From: an uncultured Eubacteriales bacterium
GTDB taxonomy: Bacteria; Bacillota; Clostridia; Christensenellales; Aristaeellaceae
DNA length: 52,619 nucleotides
Direction of reading: 5' to 3'
NCBI GenBank assembly: GCA_902798105.1
Contig: CADBVG010000001.1
Location: 1-52,619 of the forward strand
Shown: positions 15,853 through 24,766 of the stretch, piece by piece
Numbering within the stretch: the stretch's first letter is position 1
Layout: each line of letters starts with the position of its first letter
Notes under the pieces: generated by a model
What the model was told of the DNA's origin: nothing
The model's database searches: none
Seen by the model: only the letters and a program-made list of their open reading frames with translations
Program-made: the position numbers and the translations under genes

Positions 15853-16255
15853 GGTAATCCTGATCGGCAACCTGGCGAACGACCCGGAAGCCCACACCAC
15901 ACAGAGTAGCATAAGCCGCTCGACATTCCGGCTGGCGGTGCAGCGGAAATATGCCAACGCCCAGGGGGTGCGTGAAGCGGACTTCCTGACCATCATCGCC
16001 TGGCGAAACACGGCGGACTTTTGCAACAGCTACCTGGTGAAGGGCCGCAAGGTGGCCGTGGAAGGCAGCATACAGACGCGCAGCTATGACGCCCAGGACG
16101 GGACAAAGCGCTATGTGACTGAGATCATAGCGGACAGCGTGGAAGCCCTGGGCCGGGCAAAGAGCGAAGACCCCGGCCCCGAGGAACCGGCACCGCGACC
16201 GGGCGACGGCGGACAGTTTGAAGAAGTGGACGACGATGAGCTGCCATTTTCATAA
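15845..16255 (+). CDS. ssb: Single-stranded DNA-binding protein
   Basis: Protects ssDNA at the phage fork and recruits partners. The 136-residue protein has an OB fold (MNKVILIGNLANDPE, FRLAVQRKYANAQG, DFLTIIAWRNTADFCNSYLVKGRKVAVEGSI) and a disordered acidic tail ending in DDELPFS, close to the DDxxPF partner-binding tip. GGGGATAAAC precedes the ATG. It is in the replication block after the primase. Confidence 0.95.
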   Translation: MNKVILIGNLANDPEAHTTQSSISRSTFRLAVQRKYANAQGVREADFLTIIAWRNTADFCNSYLVKGRKVAVEGSIQTRSYDAQDGTKRYVTEIIADSVEALGRAKSEDPGPEEPAPRPGDGGQFEEVDDDELPFS

Positions 16256-16301
16256 ACGGCAGCTGGCGGGAAGCAACTGAAAAGTGACGGAGGGCGGCGG
16301 C

Positions 16302-16775
16302 ATGACTATCACGGCTATGACGATTATGGAACGGTGCAAGGGGGCGGAGCGGGAGCTGCGCCTGCTGGGCGAACGGGCGGCCCGTTACCGGGACGCTTCG
16401 CAGCGGATGACCTCAACCCTGGACGGCGTGGGATCGCGGGCCACCGGCGAAAGCGACCGCATGGCTGCCATGGTGGCGGAGATCGACGACCTGGAGCGCC
16501 GAATCGTCACCAGGAACAGGGAATACAGGGCGGAGGTGGCGGCGGCCTGCAAGCTGCTGGACATGCTGCCCAGCGTGGAGGGCATCATATTGAACCGCTT
16601 CTATGTGCGCCGGCAACCACTGAAGGCCATCGCCGTGGAGCTGGGCTACAGTTACGGCTATGTGCGCAGCTGCAAGGCTGAGGGCTGCGCCCGGCTGGAG
16701 CAGGTGCCCGAGGGCGTGATCCTGGGCCTGCTGCCGTCCTGGTACATCATCGAGGATGAAAAGCGCCAGCGCTGA
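16302..16775 (+). CDS. Sigma-70-like late transcription regulator (ArpU/DUF1492 type)
   Basis: 157-residue protein. The N-terminal half is a coiled coil; the C-terminal half has a sigma region-4-like helix-turn-helix (ILNRFYVRRQPLKAIAVELGYSYGYVRSCKAEG). Such proteins activate late phage transcription, and this one is the last sizeable gene before the packaging genes. The ATG at 16302 lies 8 bp after GGAGG; an upstream GTG in frame is less well placed. Its final codons form the left arm of hairpin copy B. Confidence 0.78.
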   Translation: MTITAMTIMERCKGAERELRLLGERAARYRDASQRMTSTLDGVGSRATGESDRMAAMVAEIDDLERRIVTRNREYRAEVAAACKLLDMLPSVEGIILNRFYVRRQPLKAIAVELGYSYGYVRSCKAEGCARLEQVPEGVILGLLPSWYIIEDEKRQR

Positions 16776-16782
16776 CGCTTTT
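16759..16782. repeat. KSASADAF-type palindromic hairpin, copy B
   Basis: 24-bp palindrome identical to copies A and C. It overlaps the stop codon of the sigma-like gene and could terminate transcription. Confidence 0.8.
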
Positions 16783-16797
16783 GGAAAGGGGAACAAC

Positions 16798-17094
16798 ATG
16801 GAGAACAGAAACCATTTGCATGTGTTCATCACGGGCACATATGTGGACGACGACGGGGAAAAGCAGGAAATCAACGTGGTGCATGAAGACGTGGACTTCC
16901 TGGCCGTGAACACCTTCAAGGAAGACGCCGACAATTATGTGATGAATTGCAGCGTGGCGGGCAGATATAATATCACATACTTAGACAACATCCTGGACAA
17001 TTTCATCGAAAAGGTGGGCGATGAGCTGTTTATTGCACTGCTGGATATGGTATTGAAGCGCCGGAGAACCGCCCGGGAAGCAAAGGAACCGTAA
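16798..17094 (+). CDS. Hypothetical protein
   Basis: 98 residues, not recognised. It is acidic, with alternating strands (HLHVFITGTYVDDDGEKQEINVV) and a helical C-terminus ending in basic residues. The ATG at 16798 follows GAAAGGGGAACAAC. A longer reading from 16756 would translate the hairpin and is rejected. Confidence 0.6.
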   Translation: MENRNHLHVFITGTYVDDDGEKQEINVVHEDVDFLAVNTFKEDADNYVMNCSVAGRYNITYLDNILDNFIEKVGDELFIALLDMVLKRRRTAREAKEP

Positions 17095-17100
17095 AAACAT

Positions 17101-17148
17101 CTTACACGATCTTACACGATCTTACACGACCTGCCCTTGATCTTACAC
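17101..17148. repeat. Tandem 10-bp direct repeats (CTTACACGAT)
   Basis: CTTACACGAT at 17101-17110 and 17111-17120, CTTACACGAC at 17121-17130 and a partial TCTTACAC at 17141-17148. They lie in the gap between the early and packaging genes, where a late promoter, packaging site or replication iteron could sit. Confidence 0.75.
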
Positions 17149-17286
17149 TGGCACATGTGATAGTATACGCTCAACCGACGCGGGGAAACGGGTGGCAGCA
17201 GCGGACAGGGCTGCCGCCCGGAAAGTTTCAACAGCCATATGTTCTTCCTTCCAAACCTATCATCGTATTTCGCAACCCGCCGAGGT

Positions 17287-17322
17287 AACGCCCAGCGCAT
17301 CAGCCGCGCCTGGGCGTTTTTT
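17287..17322 (+). terminator. Terminator before the packaging genes
   Basis: ACGCCCAGCGC pairs with GCGCCTGGGCGT (one bulge), followed by six T residues. It ends early transcripts or a short leader RNA from the 17095-17286 gap. Confidence 0.75.
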
Positions 17323-17345
17323 CATAGCCGAATGGAGGGGCCGAC

Positions 17346-17519
17346 ATGACAGACGACGTGAAGGCATACGCCCCGGACTGTGACCGCTGCTGGCTGAAGG
17401 ATGTCTGTGAAGACGCGCAGCCGGGGAGCTTTTGCACGATGTGGGTGTCCAGGGAGCCGGCAGCCAAAGGGCCAGACCCCAACGAACAATGGCGAAAAGG
17501 CGAGGATGTGTATTTCTGA
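17346..17519 (+). CDS. 57-residue Cys-rich small protein before HNH
   Basis: GGAGG at 17333-17337 precedes ATG 17346. The product has DCDRCWLKDVC followed by a Cys at residue 30, which looks like a small zinc-binding unit. Its TGA overlaps the ATG of the HNH gene. Not recognised. Confidence 0.6.
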   Translation: MTDDVKAYAPDCDRCWLKDVCEDAQPGSFCTMWVSREPAAKGPDPNEQWRKGEDVYF

Positions 17520-17839
17520 TGGACTACAAGAAAAGCCACGCTTTCTATCATTCCACAGCATGGAAGGCCGCCCGCAAGGCCCGGCTGGAGATCGACGGCG
17601 GCATGTGCGTGGAATGTATGGCGGAGTTTTACCGGGGAGAGCGCCGGCACCCAAAGCGGGCCGTGATGGTCCACCACGTCCTGCCGATCACTGAGCGCCC
17701 CGACCTGGCCCTGGACCTTGAAAACATGCGGAGTCTGTGCGACATGCACCACAACCGCGAACACCCGGAAAAGGGCGGCCAGGGCAAGGCTGGCCGCAAG
17801 CACGCGAACCCGCCCAACATGCGGGTGGTCAAGGTTTAG
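17519..17839 (+). CDS. HNH nuclease of the packaging module
   Basis: 106-residue HNH endonuclease. It has the zinc ligands CVECMAEF and CDMHHNREH and the HNH core VHHVLPITERPDLALDLENMRSLC. HNH proteins directly upstream of terminase are widespread in HK97-type phages and assist cos-type packaging cleavage. The ATG overlaps the preceding stop. A longer in-frame reading from 17432 overlaps the previous gene and is not supported. Confidence 0.88.
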   Translation: MDYKKSHAFYHSTAWKAARKARLEIDGGMCVECMAEFYRGERRHPKRAVMVHHVLPITERPDLALDLENMRSLCDMHHNREHPEKGGQGKAGRKHANPPNMRVVKV

Positions 17840-17851
17840 GAGGGGGAAACG

Positions 17852-18241
17852 ATGAACGAGGCCATGAAGAAGGAACACCTTCAGCAGCTGGCGGACCCGG
17901 ACACCGGACAGATTGCCGGGCGGCTGGTGCGCATGTATGAAAGCCTTTGCGCGGCTTGCGAGAAGCGGCCTGAAGGTTTGAGCGACCAGGACCAAATGAT
18001 GGTGGCGGACATCACCACCATGGAGAAGCTGAAGCAACAGCTATATGACGACATCCGCAAGCGCGGCGTGGTGGAAGACTTCAGGAACGGACGGCAGCGC
18101 ATGATGCGCGATAACAAGAGCGTTCAGAATGTGCGGATGCTGATGGATCAGCAGCGCAAACACCTGGCCGAGCTGCGGCTGACGCCGAACAGCAGGAAAG
18201 CCGCGCAAGTGTCCCTCGATGACGGCTTCGACGACTTCTAA
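17852..18241 (+). CDS. terS: Terminase small subunit (P27-like)
   Basis: 129-residue helical protein placed immediately before the large terminase. P27-type features are a central helical region (DITTMEKLKQQLYDDI) and a C-terminal NSRKAAQVSLDDGFDDF tail. It should recognise the packaging site and regulate the large subunit. AGGAGGGGGAAACG precedes the ATG. Its end overlaps the large-subunit start by 23 bp. Confidence 0.8.
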   Translation: MNEAMKKEHLQQLADPDTGQIAGRLVRMYESLCAACEKRPEGLSDQDQMMVADITTMEKLKQQLYDDIRKRGVVEDFRNGRQRMMRDNKSVQNVRMLMDQQRKHLAELRLTPNSRKAAQVSLDDGFDDF

Positions 18242-19979
18242 AACATCCGTTTTAGACCGACTCTATGGCTATCCGGATGATGTGATTGCGGGCAGAATCA
18301 TCACAAGCCAAAAAGCGCGGCTGGCCTGTGAACGATTCAAGCGGGAGCTGGACCGCTCCAAGCATGATCCCGATTACCCATGGGAGTTTGACGAAACGCT
18401 GGCGGCGCGGCCTTCAGAGTTCATGGAGAAGTTTCTGAGGCCCACCAAAGGCAACTATGACAGTATGACCCTGTTGCCCTGGCAATGCTTTTGCGAGGGC
18501 AACATTTTCGGGTGGGTAGACAAGGAAACCCGGCTGCGGCGTTTCCGCGAAGCGCTGATCGTCGGGGGCCGTGGCATCGGCAAGACCACGCTGATCGCGG
18601 GCAATGCCACCTACGGGGCCAGCAAGGACGGAGAGCGCGGCGCGGACATCTACCTGCTGGCCAACGCAAAGGACCAGGCCAAGATCGGCTTTGAAGAGTG
18701 CTTCAAGCAGATTAAAGCCTCCCCTGCCCTGGCCAGCCGCTTCAGGCTGACCCGTGAAGGCGTATTTTATGACCGCACCAATTCGACCATCAAAGCCCGC
18801 GCATCGGACAGCAGCACCCTGGACGGCCTGAACCCCTACCTGGCCATATTCGACGAAATCCACGAATACAAAACCTGGAAGCTGATCGACGTTGTGCGGC
18901 GCGGCATGATCAAACGCCAGCAGCCGCTGACCATCTACATCACCACCATGGGCACGGTGCTGGACGGTGTGCTGACGCAGATGTATGGGCTGTTCTCCGA
19001 CGCCCTGGAAGAGGGCATACTGTCCCCCACCGTGGCGGACCGGCTGTTTGCTTTCATCTGCGAGATGGACCCCGGCGACGACCTGGACGACAGCAGCCTG
19101 TGGATTAAGGCCAACCCCTCCATGGGGGTGCTGCAAAACCGGGAAGAGCTGGAAAAGGAATGGGAACGCGCCAAGCTGGTGCCGCAAAACAAGGCCGACT
19201 TCATCACGAAGCAGCTATGTGTGACCGTGGACAGCAGCGAGGCCGCCTACCTGCCTGCGGAAATCCTGAACCGCAACCGGGGCAGCATCGGCATGGAGCA
19301 GCTGCTGGGCCGGATGTGCTACGGCGGCTATGACCTGTCCAGCCGGGAAGACTTCACCGCTGCGGTGCTGCTGTTCCCGCTGGATGACGGGCGCTGGTTT
19401 GTGCTGCATCACAGCTGGACCACCCGGCGCAAGGTGGACCTGAACAATGAAAAGATCGACTATGCGCATTTCGCCATGCTGGGCGTGCTGACCATCTGCG
19501 ACGGCGACTATGTGCCGCAGGATGAGGTCTTCAAATGGTTTAAGACGATGGCCGGGACCAACGGCAGCTATGAGGTGGTGGCCATCGGCTACGATCCGGC
19601 CAACGCCGTGTGGTGCAACCGCGCCCTGGAGGCTGAAGGCTTCGCCACTGAAGTGGTGCGCCAGGGGCCGCTGACCCTGAACGACCCCATGAAGAGCTTC
19701 AGGGAAGCGATGATGGACGGCAGGATCGTGACCAATAACGACCCCATGCTGCGCTGGTACATGCACAACGTCCGGCTGCGCAATAATTACCTGGACAAGG
19801 AAAAGGAAAACTGGATGCCCACAAAGAGCAACCGCTACCGCAAGATCGACGGCTTTGCCGCGCTGATAGACGCCTGGTGCGTGGCGCAGCAAAACATGCC
19901 GACCTACACGGGCAACCCTGACGAGATCGTGGACATTGAGGTCTACGACCTGACAGAGCTGCAAAAGCGTCACCGCTGA
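18219..19979 (+). CDS. terL: Terminase large subunit
   Basis: Packaging motor ATPase and nuclease, 586 residues. Walker A is VGGRGIGKTT (about 115-124) and Walker B LAIFDEIHE (about 208-216). The C-terminal nuclease has acidic residues in YGGYDLSSREDF and AIGYDPANAVW. The ATG at 18219 overlaps the small subunit. The last codons and stop lie in hairpin copy D. Confidence 0.94.
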   Translation: MTASTTSKTSVLDRLYGYPDDVIAGRIITSQKARLACERFKRELDRSKHDPDYPWEFDETLAARPSEFMEKFLRPTKGNYDSMTLLPWQCFCEGNIFGWVDKETRLRRFREALIVGGRGIGKTTLIAGNATYGASKDGERGADIYLLANAKDQAKIGFEECFKQIKASPALASRFRLTREGVFYDRTNSTIKARASDSSTLDGLNPYLAIFDEIHEYKTWKLIDVVRRGMIKRQQPLTIYITTMGTVLDGVLTQMYGLFSDALEEGILSPTVADRLFAFICEMDPGDDLDDSSLWIKANPSMGVLQNREELEKEWERAKLVPQNKADFITKQLCVTVDSSEAAYLPAEILNRNRGSIGMEQLLGRMCYGGYDLSSREDFTAAVLLFPLDDGRWFVLHHSWTTRRKVDLNNEKIDYAHFAMLGVLTICDGDYVPQDEVFKWFKTMAGTNGSYEVVAIGYDPANAVWCNRALEAEGFATEVVRQGPLTLNDPMKSFREAMMDGRIVTNNDPMLRWYMHNVRLRNNYLDKEKENWMPTKSNRYRKIDGFAALIDAWCVAQQNMPTYTGNPDEIVDIEVYDLTELQKRHR

Positions 19980-19986
19980 CGCTTTT
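19963..19986. repeat. Palindromic hairpin, variant copy D
   Basis: AAAAGCGTCACCGCTGACGC then TTTT, a variant of the 24-bp palindrome, overlapping the terL stop and followed by more T residues (GTCATTTTT). Confidence 0.75.
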
Positions 19987-20011
19987 GTCATTTTTGGGGA
20001 GGGATAGCAGC

Positions 20012-21208
20012 ATGGGAATTTTGGCCAGCATCAAAGCACACCGCCAGGCCAGGCGGCAGGCAAGGGCCAGGGACGAGCCTGGGCAGTATGACGTGCGCGG
20101 CGTATGGCGGACACGGGCGGACTACATGATGACCAACTCGGAGGCCATCTACGCGGCGGTGAGCCGTATCAGCAACACCATCGCGTCATTGCCGATCCAC
20201 CTATACCGGGACCGGGAAGTGATGAAAGAGCATCCCCTGGAACAGCTGATCGCCTACCGGCCCAACCCGAGCATGACCGCCTTCACGTTTCGGCAGACCA
20301 TGGAGGCCAACCGAAACAATGAGGGCAACGCCTACGCGCTGATCGTGCCCGACGCGGAGGGCCGACCGCTGCGGCTGGACGTGATCGACCCCATAAAGGT
20401 CCAGCCCATGCGGGAAATGGAAAGCCGTGAAATGTGGTACAAAATCAGCTTCGACGACGCCAAGGTGGGATGGGTCCACCATTCCAGCATGATCGTTTTG
20501 AAGCACATGAGCGCGAACGGCGAAAAGGGCATCCGGCCCGTGGACGTGCTGCGCGGGACGCTGGACTACGACGCGGACATTAAGCACTTCAGCGTGAAGC
20601 AGCTGGAGGGCGTCAGCAGCGCGGTGATCCTCAACGTGCCGGGCACCGGCCTGTCGGATGATCGCAAAAAGGGGCTGATCAAACAGTTCCTGAAGACCTA
20701 CGCGGAGAGCGGCGGCAAGGTGATCGTGCTGGAGGGCGGGATCACCGCCACCACGATGCAGCAGCCGGCGGTGGACGCCAATGTGCTGAACGTGGAGCGC
20801 GTGACCCGCAACCGCGTGGCCACCGTGTACAACATCCCGCCCCACATGCTGGGCGACTACTCGGACACCAGCTACGCCACAGCGGAACAGTCGATGCTGG
20901 AATACCTGCAAATGACCATAAACCCGATCATCGAACAGTGGGAAGAAGAATTAAACACCAAGCTGTTGACCTGGGATATGCTCAAACAGGGCTATTCATT
21001 CCGCTTTGACCTGGTGAACCTGTGGCGCACCGACACGCTGACCATGGCCAACCGCAATCAAATGGCCATCAGGTCCGGCTGGCTGCGGCCCAACGAAGTG
21101 CGGCGGCAGGATCACCTGCCGGACGATCCGGCAGGCGACACGCTGCTGATCAGCCGCGACCTGGTGCCGCTTTCCGAGGCCATCAAGGGAACCATAGAAA
21201 ACAAGTGA
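20012..21208 (+). CDS. Portal protein (HK97 family)
   Basis: 398-residue ring-forming portal at the capsid vertex. Features include the N-terminal ISNTIASLPIHLYR, then NEGNAYALI, a central GSxxLQ-like region and VYNIPPHMLGDYSDTSYATAEQSMLEYLQMT typical of HK97 portals. ATG at 20012 follows GGGGAGGGATAGCAGC. It is followed by the maturation protease and capsid genes in the standard order. Confidence 0.92.
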   Translation: MGILASIKAHRQARRQARARDEPGQYDVRGVWRTRADYMMTNSEAIYAAVSRISNTIASLPIHLYRDREVMKEHPLEQLIAYRPNPSMTAFTFRQTMEANRNNEGNAYALIVPDAEGRPLRLDVIDPIKVQPMREMESREMWYKISFDDAKVGWVHHSSMIVLKHMSANGEKGIRPVDVLRGTLDYDADIKHFSVKQLEGVSSAVILNVPGTGLSDDRKKGLIKQFLKTYAESGGKVIVLEGGITATTMQQPAVDANVLNVERVTRNRVATVYNIPPHMLGDYSDTSYATAEQSMLEYLQMTINPIIEQWEEELNTKLLTWDMLKQGYSFRFDLVNLWRTDTLTMANRNQMAIRSGWLRPNEVRRQDHLPDDPAGDTLLISRDLVPLSEAIKGTIENK

Positions 21209-21222
21209 GGATGTGGAAAACC

Positions 21223-22152
21223 ATGCCTAAGAACAGAAACCCCTCCACCCGCTTTTGGAATTACGAAGAGACGCCCGACGGCGAGCCAGCGGTGCTGCGC
21301 CTGGACGGCACCATCGCGTCGGAAAGCTGGTGGGGCGATGAAGTGACCCCGGCCATGTTCCGGCAGGAGCTGGAGGCCCACCCCGGCGACATCGTGGTGT
21401 ATATCAACAGCCCCGGCGGCGACGTGATTGCCGCTTCGCAGATTTACACCATGCTGATGGAACACAAGGGCGACGTGACTGTGAAGATCGAAGGCATAGC
21501 CGCCAGCGCGGCGTCGGTGATCGCCATGGCGGGGACCACCGTGCTGATCGCGCCCACGGCCTGGATGATGATTCACAACGCCTGGTCTATTGCCATGGGC
21601 AACAAAAAGGACATGCAGCACGAGGCGCAGGTGCTGGATGAGATCGACAAGGGCATCCGGGAAGCCTACCACATCAAAACCGGCCTGCGGGACAGCAAGC
21701 TGGCCCAAATGATGGAGGACGAAACCTGGATGAGCGCCCGCACCGCCCTGGAGCTGGGCTTTGTGGACGGCTTCATCGAGCGGGCCGAAACCCCTGTGGA
21801 GGACCCGGACGAGGACGACGACGAGGACGACGAGGAAGAAAACGACGCCCTGGCCGCCGACCCCGACGAGGACGACACCGACGAGGACGACGAGGACGAC
21901 GAGGAAGAGGACCGCATGACCGCCATGCTGCGCCGGATGCCTGCGGTGGCCTGGAGTTCCCGCCGGCAGACGATGGACCTGCGCCGGCAGCTGCGCTTCG
22001 AGGAAGCGCTGGCCAGCGCCAACCATGAGAGCCTGAAGGCGCTGCTGAACGGCAACGCCAACGGCAGCCACAAGCACGCCGACGACCTGGATGCCAAGGA
22101 AATGGCGAAGGCGGCGGCCCAGCGGCTGAAATTGCAGCTGCTGTCACTCTGA
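21223..22152 (+). CDS. ClpP-like prohead maturation protease
   Basis: 309-residue serine protease that should process the capsid scaffold. The ClpP fold shows INSPGGDVIAASQIY, the nucleophile Ser95 in IEGIAASAAS and His118 in PTAWMMIHNAW. A strongly acidic Asp/Glu linker (about 193-235) precedes a helical C-terminus that may serve as scaffold. The start could also be 12 bp upstream (21211); neither has an ideal ribosome binding site. Capsid follows directly. Confidence 0.88.
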   Translation: MPKNRNPSTRFWNYEETPDGEPAVLRLDGTIASESWWGDEVTPAMFRQELEAHPGDIVVYINSPGGDVIAASQIYTMLMEHKGDVTVKIEGIAASAASVIAMAGTTVLIAPTAWMMIHNAWSIAMGNKKDMQHEAQVLDEIDKGIREAYHIKTGLRDSKLAQMMEDETWMSARTALELGFVDGFIERAETPVEDPDEDDDEDDEEENDALAADPDEDDTDEDDEDDEEEDRMTAMLRRMPAVAWSSRRQTMDLRRQLRFEEALASANHESLKALLNGNANGSHKHADDLDAKEMAKAAAQRLKLQLLSL

Positions 22153-22177
22153 CGACCAAAGAAATGGAGGAATGAAC

Positions 22178-23419
22178 ATGCCCCGGAACATCACTGAATT
22201 GCGCGAACGCATCCGCAACATGCAGAACGAGCTGGAACAGCAGCGCGCCCAGAACCGCGCCCTGGCGGCGAACGACGCGGCCACCGTCCAGGAAATCGAG
22301 GCAGCCATGGAGCAGACCCGCCGGCTGGATGCCCGCATCCGCATCATGCAGGACGACCTGGCCGCTGAGGAAGCACACCAGCGGGAGGGCCTGAACGGCG
22401 CCCAGGGCGGCGCGGCCACGGCCTTCACCGACCGGCGCAGCGAAATCCTGCGCTCCAACGAATACGCCCGCGCCTTCGCCTATGCGGTGCAGCACGGCAT
22501 TAACCGGCGCAATGGCCGGGAAAACGAGCGCGTGCGCATCCTGTTTGACGCGCTGACCGAGGGCGGCGGCACGCCCGTGGGCAGCGATGGCGGCTTCCTG
22601 GTGCCTGAAGACATCCAGCAGCAGATTATCGAAGAGGTGCGGACCCTGAACCCCCTGGCCCAGTATTTCGGACAGGAAAACGTGACCGCCCCCACCGGCT
22701 GGCGCGTGACCGACACCGCCCCCACCAAGGGCCTGGTGGATGTCAACGAAATGGGACAGATTAACGACCACGACGATCAGCCCATGTTTGGCAAGGTGTC
22801 CTACACCACCAGCAAGAAGGCGCTGATCCTGCCGGTGTCCAATGAGCTGGCCACCGACAACGTTGCCAACCTGTTCGCCTACCTGTCCCGCTGGTTTGCC
22901 AAGAAGCTGGTGATCACCGAGAACAACATGCTGATCACCGTGCTGCGGACCCTGGTGGCCACCAATATCTCCGCCGATCCGCTGAAGGGCATCAAGAAGG
23001 CCCTGAACGTGGACCTGGACCCCGCCATCAGCGCCATGGCCACCATCATCACCAACCAGAGCGGCTTCAATGAGCTGGACAACCTGCTGGACGACAACAA
23101 GCGCCCGCTGCTCCAGCCCGATCCCACCAACGCCACCGCCAACCGCATCAAGGGCCACAGCGTGGCCATGGTGAGTGACGCCACCCTGGCGAACGTCACC
23201 AGCGGCAGCGGCGCGTCGGAAACGACGGCTGCGGACCTCTTCATCGGTGACGGCAAGCAGTTCGCCACCCTGTTCCGCTGCGGCAGCTTCGAGCTGGCCA
23301 GCACCGACATCGGCGGCAACGCCTGGCGCACCGATTCCACCGAGCTGCGCGGCATCGCCCGCCTGGGCGTGACGAAGTTCGACACCAATGCCATGGTGCG
23401 CCGGTCCCTGACCATTTAA
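22178..23419 (+). CDS. Major capsid protein (HK97 fold)
   Basis: 413 residues. The N-terminal ~100 residues form a coiled-coil delta-domain that is normally removed by the protease; the mature part begins near the ALTEGGGTPVGSDGGFLVPEDI region. Typical HK97 capsid features follow, including TSKKALILPVSNEL and the long domain up to the C-terminal VTKFDTNAMVRRSLTI. The second ATG (22178) is chosen because GGAGG is 7 bp away; the one at 22172 is too close. Confidence 0.93.
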   Translation: MPRNITELRERIRNMQNELEQQRAQNRALAANDAATVQEIEAAMEQTRRLDARIRIMQDDLAAEEAHQREGLNGAQGGAATAFTDRRSEILRSNEYARAFAYAVQHGINRRNGRENERVRILFDALTEGGGTPVGSDGGFLVPEDIQQQIIEEVRTLNPLAQYFGQENVTAPTGWRVTDTAPTKGLVDVNEMGQINDHDDQPMFGKVSYTTSKKALILPVSNELATDNVANLFAYLSRWFAKKLVITENNMLITVLRTLVATNISADPLKGIKKALNVDLDPAISAMATIITNQSGFNELDNLLDDNKRPLLQPDPTNATANRIKGHSVAMVSDATLANVTSGSGASETTAADLFIGDGKQFATLFRCGSFELASTDIGGNAWRTDSTELRGIARLGVTKFDTNAMVRRSLTI

Positions 23420-23440
23420 CGACCACGCGGCGCTGGCGTG

Positions 23441-23464
23441 AAAAGCGCCAGCGCTGACGCTTTT
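23441..23464. repeat. KSASADAF-type palindromic hairpin, copy C
   Basis: 24-bp palindrome identical to copies A and B, 21 bp after the capsid stop. It could attenuate transcription after the abundant capsid message. Confidence 0.8.
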
Positions 23465-23476
23465 GGAGGTGGACAC

Positions 23477-23725
23477 ATGAGCATCAGACGAACGGACAGC
23501 CAGCAGACCACCTGCAACGCCACGCTGGTGACCGATGAGGGCGAACGCAGGCAGGCCGCCAGCGCCACCTGCTCCATCCGGCCCGGCAGGGGTTTGTCCT
23601 TCTCCATCGACCTGATGGAGGGCGTGGAGATCACCGACGACGATAAGAAGGCGGTGGCCGACATGTTTGGGGAATACCTGATGGCGGAGCTGAAGAAGGC
23701 CAGGGACCTGGACATACCGATTTAG
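23477..23725 (+). CDS. Small protein between capsid and head connectors
   Basis: 82 residues, not recognised. It has a strand-rich first half (TTCNATLVTDEGER) and a helical acidic end (DDDKKAVADMFGEYLMAELKKA). GGAGGTGGACAC precedes ATG 23477. A start at 23438 would translate the hairpin and is rejected. Position suggests a head accessory role. Confidence 0.6.
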   Translation: MSIRRTDSQQTTCNATLVTDEGERRQAASATCSIRPGRGLSFSIDLMEGVEITDDDKKAVADMFGEYLMAELKKARDLDIPI

Positions 23726-23739
23726 GCAGGTGACGCGCA

Positions 23740-24012
23740 ATGGTGAACGTGGAATATTTGCGGCGCTTTGCCGGGGCCGACCCCGGCGAGGATGACGCGG
23801 TGCTGAAGGACATGCTGGACGCTGCGGTGGACTGGTACGAAAAGGCAGGCGTGCCCCGGACCACGCCGGGCGCGTCCTATAACTTTTGGGTGGCCAACCT
23901 GGCGGCCTGGATGTATGACAACCGTGGCAACGCGGAGGCGCTGGCCACCATTCCGGCCTATATCGTTTCCAGCGTTCACCAGCTGCGTCCCTATGATGGG
24001 GTGACGACATGA
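23740..24012 (+). CDS. Head-tail connector (HK97 gp6-like)
   Basis: 90-residue helical protein with the DDAVLKDMLDAAVDWYEKAGV pattern and a hydrophobic helix NFWVANLAAWMYDNRG typical of gp6-like adaptors that ring the portal. It starts the run of four connector genes with overlapping ends. Confidence 0.82.
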   Translation: MVNVEYLRRFAGADPGEDDAVLKDMLDAAVDWYEKAGVPRTTPGASYNFWVANLAAWMYDNRGNAEALATIPAYIVSSVHQLRPYDGVTT

Positions 24013-24347
24013 GCATTAAAGCGGGGGACCTGCGGCAGGTGGTGACGCTTCAGCGGCCAGTGAGCCGGACCAACGAAAAGGGGCGCAAGATCACCGAATG
24101 GCAGGACGTGGCCACCGTTCACGCCGGCAAGGCCGACGTGTCCGGGCGGGAGTTCTACCAGGCCCAGGCGTTTCACGCGGAGGATGTGGTCACCTTCACG
24201 CTGCGCTGGCGTGACGATGTGGCCGCCGACTGGCGGCTGGTGCATCGCGGCGCGGCTTACAACATCCTCGAAGTTAATCACCTGGGCTATATGCGGGATT
24301 TTATGCGATTGAAGTGCAGGCTGGTAACCGGGGAGGGCAACAAGTAA
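24009..24347 (+). CDS. Head-tail joining/closure protein
   Basis: 112-residue protein of the phage head-tail joining family (SPP1 gp16/HK97 gp7-type). It has LRQVVTLQRPVSRTNEKGRKITEWQ early on and AAYNILEVNHLGYMRDFMRLKC at the end. ATGA overlaps the previous stop. Confidence 0.86.
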   Translation: MSIKAGDLRQVVTLQRPVSRTNEKGRKITEWQDVATVHAGKADVSGREFYQAQAFHAEDVVTFTLRWRDDVAADWRLVHRGAAYNILEVNHLGYMRDFMRLKCRLVTGEGNK

Positions 24348-24766
24348 TGGGAACCTTTAACACCGGGGGGATCGCGGCGGAGCTGGAGAAGTTCGACGGC
24401 CTGGTAAAGGGCACGGACGAAGCCTGCCGCAAGGCCGTGGAAGCGGGCGGCAAGGCCCTGGCGGAACGGCTGAAAGAGGCAGCGCCGGTCTACACCGGCA
24501 ACCGCCGGGACATCAAGCCGGGGGCGCTCAAAAAGAGCGTGAAGGCCGGGAAAGTGGAATACAACCCGGCGGACGGCTATAACACCGACGTGGGACCCGT
24601 GGGCAAGGATCACGGGGAGCCGCTGGCCAAGATCGGCAATATCCTGGAATATGGCCGCTCCAACATGCCGGCGCAGCCATGGTTTAATCCCACGGTGAGC
24701 CGGGCAGAGGCAGAGGTCACCGGGGCGATGCAAAAAGCATTTGAGGAGGCGCAGAGCAATGGCTGA
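24347..24766 (+). CDS. HK97-gp10-type tail component
   Basis: 139-residue protein. KAGGKALAERLKEAAPVYTG and DVGPVGKDHGEPLAKIGNILEYG...PAQPWFNP match the gp10 family, which completes the neck or tail-top complex. Its ATG overlaps the previous TAA (TAATG) with GGGGAGGG upstream. Confidence 0.87.
   Translation: MGTFNTGGIAAELEKFDGLVKGTDEACRKAVEAGGKALAERLKEAAPVYTGNRRDIKPGALKKSVKAGKVEYNPADGYNTDVGPVGKDHGEPLAKIGNILEYGRSNMPAQPWFNPTVSRAEAEVTGAMQKAFEEAQSNG

Noticed and set aside
17101-17148. CRISPR array
   Set aside because: Repeats are 10 bp, tandem without spacers, and no cas genes are present.
23438-23476. N-terminal MKSASADAF extension of the small post-capsid gene
   Set aside because: It is translation of the palindromic repeat; a proper ribosome binding site and ATG follow at 23465-23477.
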